From Enorma phocaeensis (lineage in GTDB: Bacteria; Actinomycetota; Coriobacteriia; Coriobacteriales; Coriobacteriaceae), in assembly GCF_900186505.1 (NCBI RefSeq), contig NZ_LT891968.1, forward strand, positions 523,398 through 587,397: a stretch of 64,000 bases of DNA, read 5' to 3'. Positions 47,485-54,660 of the stretch are shown one piece after another. How positions within the stretch are numbered: position 1 is the stretch's first letter; each line of letters starts with the position of its first letter. Under the pieces are notes generated by a model that worked only from the letters and a program-made list of their open reading frames with translations, was not told the origin of the DNA and ran no database searches. A program made the translations under genes and the position numbers.

Positions 47485-49119
47485 TTAGTGCGCCTCAAAC
47501 ACCTTGCGCCCGCGAATATAGGTCGCCGAGACGCGCACCTGGTCGAGCTCGGCAGCGGGAACGTTCAGGATATCACGGTCGAGCAAAACAAAGCTCGCCT
47601 TGTAACCCGCCTTGAGCATGCCAAGTCCTTCGAACCCCACCATCCGAGCGGCTTCGCGCGTGTAGAGAGCGAGCGCTTCCTCCACGGTAAGAGCCTCGCC
47701 GGCGCCGCAATCGGTGCCGTCGTACGCTCGGCGCGTAACCGCCGCCTTGATGTTGGGAAAGGGATCGGACGGACGTGCCCACGAGGTCGCCGGTGCGTCC
47801 GTCGAGATGCACAGGCGCGCGCCCGCATCGATGAGCGTGCGAAGGGGGTAGGAGCGCTTCGTGCGTTCAGCCCCGAGATTCTTGAGGTACGAACCGATCT
47901 CGCAGTATGCAAAGATCGGCTGCGTGACCACACCCACCCCGCTGCGAGCAAAGAGCTCCACCGCCTGGCGCGACGGCGCGGTCACATGCTCGAGACGCGC
48001 CGAGGGGGCGTCCCCGGAGAGCCACGGACCGCCCGCCGTCACGTGTGCGAGCGCGCGATCGATAGCCTTGGTTCCCATCGCATGCACCGAAAGCTGCAAG
48101 CCCGCGCTCCGGCAGAACGCCACGGCATCTTCCAGATCTTCCTCCGTGCAGGTAGGGATTCCGTATACGGGGTGGCCGAGATCCCCCGAAGCGGGAAGGT
48201 AGGGCTCGGCGAACCACGCCGTCCGGCCCGAGACGCTTCCATCGGCGAGCAGCTTGACGCCCGCCTTGAAGACCTGGGCGGCGTGCGCTGTCTGCTCGAC
48301 AGGGAACGCCGCCACCGGATCGCCCTTTAGCTGATCCCACAGGATGTAGACTGCGCAGTCCTGCGCGAAGCCTTGCTCGGCGGCGCGGCTCAGCAGCGCA
48401 TAGGTGTCTGTGCCGTCCATGCTGCACATGTCGGTCGCCGCAACCACGCCCTGCGAAGCAAGGAGCTCGCCGAGCGCCGTCAGGTTGCGCACCGCATCGG
48501 CCTCGTTTGCATGGGGGATGAACGGCGTCACCAGATCGCGCGCGGTCTCCTTGAGCACGCCCGTGGGCTCGCCCGAAGCATCACGCTCGATCTCGCCGCC
48601 TACGGGATCGGGTGTATCGCGGGTGATGCCCGCGATCTCGAGCGCCTTGCTGTTCACGCAGCGGATGTGCTGGCAGGTGCGCATGATGCACACCGGGGCG
48701 TCGGCACAGCCGCGGTCCAGGTCCCAGCGGGTGGGCGAGCGGTGCTCGGCGAGCAGGCTCTCGTCGTAACCCCAGCCCTCGACCCAGCGGTCGGGCCCCT
48801 GCTCGGCACGGCGGGCGCGCACGGCCTCGACCAGCTCCTCAATGGAGCTGACCGCGGGCGGCAGGGCCGAGATCTGCGGGAAGTAGTTCGCGAGCATCAC
48901 GGCGTGCATGTGCGCGTCGATGAGGCCGGGGATGACCCGCGCGCCGTCGAGGTCGACCGTCTCGTCCAGGTCGCGAAGGGCGTCCGCCGGGACGTCGTCG
49001 AGCGCGCCGATCCAGGCGATGCGCTCGCCCTCGATGACCATCGCGTCGGCGCGGGGGCGCGCCGGGTCCTCGGTAAGGATGGCGGCATGGGCGATGAGCG
49101 TGCGCTTCGCATCGGACAT
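47485..49119 (-). CDS. YtcJ-type metal-dependent amidohydrolase
   Basis: 544 residues, the usual length. It belongs to the amidohydrolase superfamily: PGLIDAHMHAVML (metal-binding HxH), the Cys-His block CQHIRCVNSKAL, VKLLADGSVSGRTAWF, SVHAMGTKAIDRALAH and the late Asp in LCISTDAPATSWARPSDPF. Members hydrolyse amide or ester bonds of small molecules or dipeptides. It is cytoplasmic, with no signal peptide. GGGAAGGGGATCGAT precedes the ATG. With the TIGR00300 enzyme it may form an amino-acid degradation pair (inference). Confidence 0.87.
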   Translation of the reverse strand: MSDAKRTLIAHAAILTEDPARPRADAMVIEGERIAWIGALDDVPADALRDLDETVDLDGARVIPGLIDAHMHAVMLANYFPQISALPPAVSSIEELVEAVRARRAEQGPDRWVEGWGYDESLLAEHRSPTRWDLDRGCADAPVCIMRTCQHIRCVNSKALEIAGITRDTPDPVGGEIERDASGEPTGVLKETARDLVTPFIPHANEADAVRNLTALGELLASQGVVAATDMCSMDGTDTYALLSRAAEQGFAQDCAVYILWDQLKGDPVAAFPVEQTAHAAQVFKAGVKLLADGSVSGRTAWFAEPYLPASGDLGHPVYGIPTCTEEDLEDAVAFCRSAGLQLSVHAMGTKAIDRALAHVTAGGPWLSGDAPSARLEHVTAPSRQAVELFARSGVGVVTQPIFAYCEIGSYLKNLGAERTKRSYPLRTLIDAGARLCISTDAPATSWARPSDPFPNIKAAVTRRAYDGTDCGAGEALTVEEALALYTREAARMVGFEGLGMLKAGYKASFVLLDRDILNVPAAELDQVRVSATYIRGRKVFEAH

Positions 49120-49361
49120 ATCGATCCCCTTCCCTTGCGCCCCATGGCGGATGGCCGTTCATGTTCATAAGTCTACCGCTCATCGGCGAGCCACGGCGGC
49201 TCGGTGCCCGAGGTGGCAGGGCTGACGGCAAAGCTTAAGGAACGGCGACGCGGCGGGACAGCCGGTGCGGGCGGCTGTACCCTGACGACGCCGTGCGCGG
49301 CGTGCGCCGGAAACGGGCACGGGACGGGAAGGCCCCGAAGCGCCCCCTCGGACGGCGCGCG

Positions 49362-50528
49362 CTAGGCCACGGCCCCCAGAAGCGCGGCGAGCGCCGCGAG
49401 CGCGACGAGGAAGGCGACGTTCGCCGCTGTGAACATCGCAAGGTAGCGGCCCTTCTCGCGCGGGAGCCACACCGCGAGCTGCTTGTAGGAGATGAGGCTC
49501 GCCATCGAGGCGATGAGCGTGCCCAGCCCGCCGATGTTGGTCCCCACGATGAGGGCGGGCCAATCCGGCGTGAAGCCCGAGAGCAGGATCGCGCAGGGGA
49601 CGTTCGAGAGCACCTGGCTCGCGACGACGGAGACCGCGAGCGCATGCCCCTCGACCGTCCGCGCGATGAACGCGTCGACCGCCTCGATGCGCCCCATGTT
49701 GCCCACGAACACGAAGAACGCCACGAACGTGAGGAGCAGCCCATAGTCCACGCGCGCGAGCGCGCCCCGGTCGAATGCGACGCCCACCGCGATCGCCGCG
49801 ACCACGGCTACCTGGTAGGGCAGCACGCGCGCGACGGCGGCGAGCGCCAGAGCGAATACCGCAAGCCAGGGCACCACACGCACCGCGGTGGGCGCGGGCC
49901 CCTCCTCGATACCGCCCAGCGACTCGCCCTCGTCGGCGGCCCCGTCGGCATCGAGCATGGCGCGACCTAGAAGCGCCACCGCCGCGACGAGCAGCGCAAG
50001 CGACGCCGCCGTGTAGGGGGCCATGAGCGCGAGGAACTCCGCGATCCCCATGTGCGAGGCGGAGTAGAGGTAGAGGTTCTGCGGGTTGCCCACCGGGGTG
50101 AACATGCTCCCCAGGTTGGCCGCCACGGTCATGAGCACCACGGTGAAGCAGGTGAAGCGCGCCGATCCCACCGACGCGAGCGCGAGCAGGGCGAAGGGCA
50201 CGAACGTCACGAGCGCGACGTCGTTGGTGATGAGCATGCTCGAGAGGAAGGTGAGCGCCACGAGCGAGAGGGCGAGCCGCCGCGGCCCGTGGACGCTCGC
50301 GAGCAGGCGCCGGCACGCCACGCGAAACACCCCCGCCCCCGAGAGCCCCGCCATGACCGCCATCAGGCTGAACAGGAGGCCGAGCGTGCGCAGGTCGACG
50401 TAACCCGCATAGCTGGCATCGGGCGGCACGGCCGCACACGAGGCGACGGCGAGCACGAGCGCCACCGCAAGGACCGGGTCCTTGCGGATATGCGAGCGGA
50501 TGTCCACGGTATGTCCCAGAATCGACAC
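49362..50528 (-). CDS. ArsB/NhaD/SLC13-type ion transporter
   Basis: 388 residues from GTG 50528 (GGGGGATCC upstream); the long open upstream extension is low-complexity and rejected. About ten to eleven membrane helices. Motifs include SSMLITNDVALVTFVPFALL, LGSMFTPVGNPQNLYLYS and QVLSNVPCAILLSGF, all characteristic of the ion-transporter superfamily (arsenite, Na+/H+ or dicarboxylate carriers). There are no arsenic genes nearby, so the substrate is open. A GC-rich 240-base gap without clear elements follows it. Confidence 0.84.
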   Translation of the reverse strand: MSILGHTVDIRSHIRKDPVLAVALVLAVASCAAVPPDASYAGYVDLRTLGLLFSLMAVMAGLSGAGVFRVACRRLLASVHGPRRLALSLVALTFLSSMLITNDVALVTFVPFALLALASVGSARFTCFTVVLMTVAANLGSMFTPVGNPQNLYLYSASHMGIAEFLALMAPYTAASLALLVAAVALLGRAMLDADGAADEGESLGGIEEGPAPTAVRVVPWLAVFALALAAVARVLPYQVAVVAAIAVGVAFDRGALARVDYGLLLTFVAFFVFVGNMGRIEAVDAFIARTVEGHALAVSVVASQVLSNVPCAILLSGFTPDWPALIVGTNIGGLGTLIASMASLISYKQLAVWLPREKGRYLAMFTAANVAFLVALAALAALLGAVA

Positions 50529-50826
50529 GGATCCCCCGACCCCTCGAAACGCGTTCCCACCCGGCTGCGTCGCGGCGGTACCACCGCGGTACCCCAGCCG
50601 CGATACAGCAGTATATACGCTCGAGGGCGCGACGCGAGCCGGCATCAACCGCAGGCCCCGCCCTGTCGTTGCGCCGGGCCCTCCCGTCCAAGCCCGGCTT
50701 TGAATCATGGTTGCAGGACCGCCCGATTGGGTGCGCACGGCCACCGGTTCGGCGCGCATGGCGTACCATAGGCAGGGCGCCGCGCACCGACGACCGCCCA
50801 TGGGACCCCGACCGAAAGCAGGCTCC

Positions 50827-51780
50827 GTGACACGCACCCTCTCCCGGCTCCTCCGCCACCGCTCCCCCATCATCGCGCTTCTTCTCGCCCTCGCCATCGC
50901 GCCCGCATACGCGGGCTGCAGCCTCCTCGGCGGCGGCCGGGCGCCGCGCGAGAGCGCCGCGGGCATCACCACGGTTGAGGACGCCCAGGAAATCGCCGAG
51001 GACGAGGCGCCGGCCTTCACCGAGGAGGACCTCGCCTACGCCGAGGAGAACCTCGGCTACGAGGAGTACAGCGACCTCGACGGGCTCGGCCGCTGCGGCA
51101 CGGCGAGCGCGTGCCTGGGCCCCGAGACCATGCCCGAGCGCGACAAGGAGCGCGAGAGCATCTATGAGATCCGCCCCTCCGGCTGGCAGTCGGCACGCTA
51201 CGACAGCGTGGAGGGCGAGTCGCTCTACAACCGCTGCCACCTCATCGCCTGGTCACTCTCGGCCGAGAACGCCAACGCCGAGAACCTCGTCACCGGCACC
51301 CGCTGGATGAACGCCGAGGAGATGCTCCCCGTCGAGGAGGAGGTCGCTCGCTACATCGACCGCACCGGCAACCACGTGCTCTACCGCTCGACGCCCATCT
51401 TCGAGGGCGACGAGCTCGTCTGCCGCGGCGTGCTCATCGATGCGCGCTCCATCGAGGATGACGGCTCGGGCATCTACCTTGCGGTGTGGTGTCCCAACGT
51501 GCAGCCGGGTATCGCCATCGACTACGAGGACGGCGACAACTGGCTCGACGAGTCGGCCCCGAGCGGGTCCGGCGGGTCCCAGGCGGAAGACGGCTCCAAC
51601 GCCTCCCAGGGACAGGCGACGATGCAGGACTACGTCCTCAACACGAGCTCGATGCGGTTCCACCGTCCCAACTGCCCCTCGGTGCAGGACACCGCCGCGC
51701 ACAACCGCGAGACCTTCCATGGCACGCGCGACGAGCTGATCGAGCTCGGCTACGAGCCCTGCGGGAGCTGCAACCCGTAA
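50827..51780 (+). CDS. Secreted lipoprotein DNA/RNA non-specific endonuclease with Ada-like Cys tail
   Basis: 317 residues from GTG 50827. An Arg-rich start and hydrophobic stretch (SPIIALLLALAIAPAYAG) end in a lipobox Cys (AYAGC), so it should be membrane-anchored outside. The nuclease core has YNRCHLIAWSLSAENANAENL, related to the DRGH-type catalytic motif of EndA-like DNA-entry nucleases. The C-terminal about 45 residues (FHRPNCPSVQ...GYEPCGSCNP) resemble the Ada-type zinc-binding tail seen on some nucleases. An acidic linker separates signal and nuclease. Possible roles are nutrient DNA scavenging or DNA uptake. Confidence 0.85.
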   Translation: MTRTLSRLLRHRSPIIALLLALAIAPAYAGCSLLGGGRAPRESAAGITTVEDAQEIAEDEAPAFTEEDLAYAEENLGYEEYSDLDGLGRCGTASACLGPETMPERDKERESIYEIRPSGWQSARYDSVEGESLYNRCHLIAWSLSAENANAENLVTGTRWMNAEEMLPVEEEVARYIDRTGNHVLYRSTPIFEGDELVCRGVLIDARSIEDDGSGIYLAVWCPNVQPGIAIDYEDGDNWLDESAPSGSGGSQAEDGSNASQGQATMQDYVLNTSSMRFHRPNCPSVQDTAAHNRETFHGTRDELIELGYEPCGSCNP

Positions 51781-51884
51781 GCGACGGCGCGAGCGGGCGC
51801 CGTGGCGCCGGCCGCATCTCGTCTCGGCGCTTTGCGGACTCGTTTGGACGGCCCCACGCACATTATTTCGCTCCGCGAGCCAAA

Positions 51885-52075
51885 ATTTGGCCGCGCAGTT
51901 CAGATATGAACGATTTCATCTCCGGGGCGGTCGTGTGTCCGCCGTTGCGAGCAAGCGAATCCTCGGCTTTTGCCGCGCACGTCCGCACATCGACCTTCCA
52001 GATCGCGCGATACGCGGTCATCCGCACCCTCGCGGGCCCGCGCAATCGTACATATCTGAACTGCGCGGCCAAAAT
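51885..52075. repeat. MITE-like element with roughly 31-bp terminal inverted repeats
   Basis: The left arm 51885-51915 (core TTTGGCCGCGCAGTTCAGAT then ATGAACGATT) and the right arm 52044-52075 (AATCGTACATATCTGAACTG then CGCGGCCAAAAT) are complementary with one substitution and one extra base. The interior is about 128 bases with no transposase. The arms are far longer than a terminator needs, and there is no T-run. Target-site duplication is not obvious. Confidence 0.6.
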
Positions 52076-52263
52076 CCCACGTCTCAGAAACGAAACGCCT
52101 TCCGGGCACACGGATGAGCCCCATGACGGCACGCACGCTTAGATACACCGGCTGCAGACCCCCGCGCCAACCCCAGGGAATTCTATTTCATATATGTATA
52201 AATCCCTTTGCTATCGGCATGCGCGCCCTCCTCACGCAGCCCACGCACGCGCGCCGCGGCGAT

Positions 52264-52329
52264 CGCAAGCAGAAAATCGACGAAAAGCCGCCCCGAAGCC
52301 GCCCTCTCTCTATCGTTTTTCTGCTTGCG
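52264..52329. repeat. Small inverted repeat, 17-bp arms
   Basis: CGCAAGCAGAAAATCGA (52264-52280) pairs with TCGTTTTTCTGCTTGCG (52313-52329) with one mismatch around a 32-base loop. It lies downstream of the cstA terminator; function unknown. Confidence 0.5.
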
Positions 52330-52387
52330 AACACCAAACCGGGCGCCGCCAGGACGCGCCCCGCATGCGGGCACATCGCCTGTCGTG

Positions 52388-52431
52388 AAAAGCGGGCCGC
52401 AGGCGGCGCATGTACGCTGCCTGCGGCCCGC
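52388..52431 (-). terminator. Rho-independent terminator of cstA
   Basis: On the minus strand GCGGGCCGCAGGC pairs with GCCTGCGGCCCGC (13 bp), followed by TTTT (52391-52388). It lies 43 bases beyond the cstA stop. Confidence 0.85.
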
Positions 52432-52473
52432 GAGGATGCACGGTTCGCATCTACAGGCTATGTGTCCAAGCCG

Positions 52474-54312
52474 CTACGCCTGCTTGACTGCGCCGTCGGC
52501 GGGCGCATCGGCAGCGTTTCCGCGCGTGCAATGCACACGGCCCAGCTGCGACCACTCAGGCTCCTCGTCGGGAAGCGAGCCCGCCTCCTTGCCGAAAAGC
52601 TCCTTCAGGCAGTTGTAAGCGACGATCACGCCGAGCACCATGAGCAGGATCGCGAACACCAGCTGCAGACCGGAGGTCGCCATAACCGCCATGCCCTGCG
52701 CCTGGAGCGCCGCGATGCAGCCGATCGTACTCTGCACCAGCGAGGTGAACGTGCACACCAGCAAAAATGCAACCGGCACGTAGAGCATGAAGCCGCGGCG
52801 GCCGGTGCACTTGCAGAACACGGCGAGCGTGATCATGGTCATGCCGCCCAGCAGCTGGTTGGAAGCGCCGAACAGCGGCCAGATGTTGGTGTAGCCGCCA
52901 AACGCCAGCGCCAGGCCGAGCGCGAGCGTGAGCACCGTCGCGACCCAGGTGTTGGAGAGCACCTTGCCTGCACCCGTGGCGCCGGCGCCGGCCTCCTCGG
53001 CAGCGTCGTTGGTGGTAGCGAAGAACTCCTGGAACGAGAGGCGCCCGATACGCGCAACCGCATCGACCGAGGTAAGCGCAAGCGCGGAGACGCACATGGT
53101 CATGAAGACGGTTGCCAACGTCCCGTCGACGCCGAACGCCGTCATACCGCGGGCAACGCCCTGCGAGAAGATCTGGAACGGAGTGCCCACCGCAGCGCCG
53201 AGCGCGCCAGCGGTGTTCATCGTGGAGAACATGATGCCTGCGACAACGATGGCGAGCACGCCCACGAAGGACTCGAGCACCATGGCGCCGTAGCCCACCG
53301 GCAGCATATCCTGCTCCTTCTCGACCTGCTTGGACGAGGTGTTGGTAGAAACCAGGCTATGGAATCCGGAGAGCGCGCCGCACGCAACCGAGACGAAGAG
53401 CAGCGGGAACACGTAGCTGCCGTTGGCGGCAAGGGCGGAGATGTCGGCAACCGCAGGCGCGGTCATCGTGGCCTCGCCCGCCACGCCGAGCACGACGATA
53501 CCCACCACCGCGCATGCAATCATGACGATCATCATGATGCTCGTAAGATAGTCGCGCGGCTGCTTGAGCGTCTGGATGGGCATGGCGGCGGCAAACAGCA
53601 GATACACCGTGATCACCGCGAACCAGCCGTTCTTATCGAGATAGACCGGGAACTGCATACCGACGGCGAACATGGCGACGAACAGCACCACCGCAAGCGC
53701 GAGCTCGCGCCAGCCTGAAAGCTGGAACTTGCGGTTGATCCATCCGAACGCGATGGCCACGAAGGTGAAGAGGATCGAGATGGTGCCCGCGGTGCCGCCG
53801 GCGTAGGAGCGCGCGAAGTCGACCGCGCCGTCCTCTCCCGCCACCGTCATGAACGTGCCCGCAACCATGTCGACGAACGCCGCGATAACGATGATGGTGA
53901 ACAGCCAGCTAAAGAGCAAGAAGAGCCGGCGCCCGGTGCGTCCGATGTACTTCTCGATGAGCTGGGCGAGCGACTTGCCGTTGTTCTTCACGCTCGCATA
54001 CAATGCGCCGAAATCGTGCACGGCGCCGAAGAAGATACCTCCCACCAGCACCCACAGAAGAACCGGCAGCCAGCCGAACATCATCGCGGTGATGGTGCCC
54101 GTTACAGGCCCCGCGCCGCAGATGGAGCTGAACTGATGCGAAAACGCCGTGAAGCACGACGCCGGCGAGAAGTTCTTCCCGTCCTCCATGCGGCGCGCAG
54201 GGGTGAGGGCCTCGCGATCGACGCCCCATGATTTGGCGAGCCATCGCCCGTACACCAGATACCCCGCGGCGAGCACCACCGCGGCAACCGCTACGACCAC
54301 GATTCCGTTCAT
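52474..54312 (-). CDS. cstA: CstA family carbon-starvation / peptide or pyruvate transporter
   Basis: 612 residues from ATG 54312 (GGGAAGGAAG upstream). About sixteen membrane helices. Family signatures at the N-terminus are ALTPARRMEDGKNFSPASCF, HQFSSICGAGPVTGTITAMM and GGIFFGAVHDFGALYASVKN. CstA proteins import peptides or pyruvate when carbon is short. The 5' leader carries a promoter at 54604, a 14-codon open frame and a terminator hairpin before the gene, suggesting attenuation (see the leader features). Confidence 0.93.
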   Translation of the reverse strand: MNGIVVVAVAAVVLAAGYLVYGRWLAKSWGVDREALTPARRMEDGKNFSPASCFTAFSHQFSSICGAGPVTGTITAMMFGWLPVLLWVLVGGIFFGAVHDFGALYASVKNNGKSLAQLIEKYIGRTGRRLFLLFSWLFTIIVIAAFVDMVAGTFMTVAGEDGAVDFARSYAGGTAGTISILFTFVAIAFGWINRKFQLSGWRELALAVVLFVAMFAVGMQFPVYLDKNGWFAVITVYLLFAAAMPIQTLKQPRDYLTSIMMIVMIACAVVGIVVLGVAGEATMTAPAVADISALAANGSYVFPLLFVSVACGALSGFHSLVSTNTSSKQVEKEQDMLPVGYGAMVLESFVGVLAIVVAGIMFSTMNTAGALGAAVGTPFQIFSQGVARGMTAFGVDGTLATVFMTMCVSALALTSVDAVARIGRLSFQEFFATTNDAAEEAGAGATGAGKVLSNTWVATVLTLALGLALAFGGYTNIWPLFGASNQLLGGMTMITLAVFCKCTGRRGFMLYVPVAFLLVCTFTSLVQSTIGCIAALQAQGMAVMATSGLQLVFAILLMVLGVIVAYNCLKELFGKEAGSLPDEEPEWSQLGRVHCTRGNAADAPADGAVKQA

Positions 54313-54384
54313 ACGAACTTCCTTCCCTGGAATCCCATTCACCCGACGTAAGGCTCATCGCGGCCGCGCAGCCTGCAGGCAGAT

Positions 54385-54421
54385 AAAAAACGGGAGCCTC
54401 GAACCCAGTTCGCGGCTCCCG
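54385..54421 (-). terminator. Leader terminator (attenuator candidate) upstream of cstA
   Basis: On the minus strand CGGGAGCC pairs with GGCTCCCG and the inner CGAAC with GTTCG, followed by six T (54390-54385), 73 bases before the cstA ATG. Its 5' half can pair instead with the preceding GCGGCT, which can itself pair with the earlier CGCCCGC, giving mutually exclusive hairpins. Confidence 0.75.
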
Positions 54422-54468
54422 TCTTCAAGCCGCCCGCATGCAGCGCGGGCGGACGATGTCTGCCCGTG

Positions 54469-54513
54469 CTAGCTAATAATCTCGCTGATAATGGCTAGTA
54501 GCTGCGTGCGCAT
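54469..54513 (-). CDS. Putative 14-residue leader peptide of cstA
   Basis: MRTQLLAIISEIIS, followed by TAG. It lies between a good promoter and the cstA leader terminator on the same strand. It contains four Ile, two Leu and two Ser, so slow translation at those codons could control which hairpin forms downstream. An AGGG sits about 11 bases upstream, a weak site. There is no protein homology to cite; it is supported by arrangement only. Confidence 0.5.
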   Translation of the reverse strand: MRTQLLAIISEIIS

Positions 54514-54575
54514 GAATCGAAGATCCCTGTCTGTTCGACGCGAGCCGGAGCCCGCATCCCTATAGAACCAGAGAG

Positions 54576-54604
54576 ATTGTGCCGCTTTAGCTTAGCAGAG
54601 TCAA
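54576..54604 (-). promoter_or_regulatory. Promoter of the cstA leader
   Basis: On the minus strand TTGACT (54604-54599), a 17-base spacer and CACAAT (54581-54576), giving a leader of roughly 260 bases before cstA. Confidence 0.7.
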
Positions 54605-54660
54605 ACATGTTACATCTCTGTTGCAACGGCGCATCGCGCCGCACGAACCGTCCGGTACGG

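Larger units (their letters stand above)
51781..52387. other. Gene-free gap holding two inverted-repeat elements
   Basis: Apart from the elements listed separately at 51885-52075 and 52264-52329, nothing is recognised. Short open frames on both strands through the first element are by-products of its symmetry and lack ribosome sites. Confidence 0.55.

Noticed and set aside
51863..52132. Short frames on both strands inside the inverted-repeat element
   Set aside because: They arise from the element's symmetry and have no ribosome sites or family resemblance.
54385..54604. T-box riboswitch upstream of cstA
   Set aside because: No T-box consensus (GGTGG-ACCGCG) or recognisable specifier domain; the leader peptide and alternative hairpins explain the region better.
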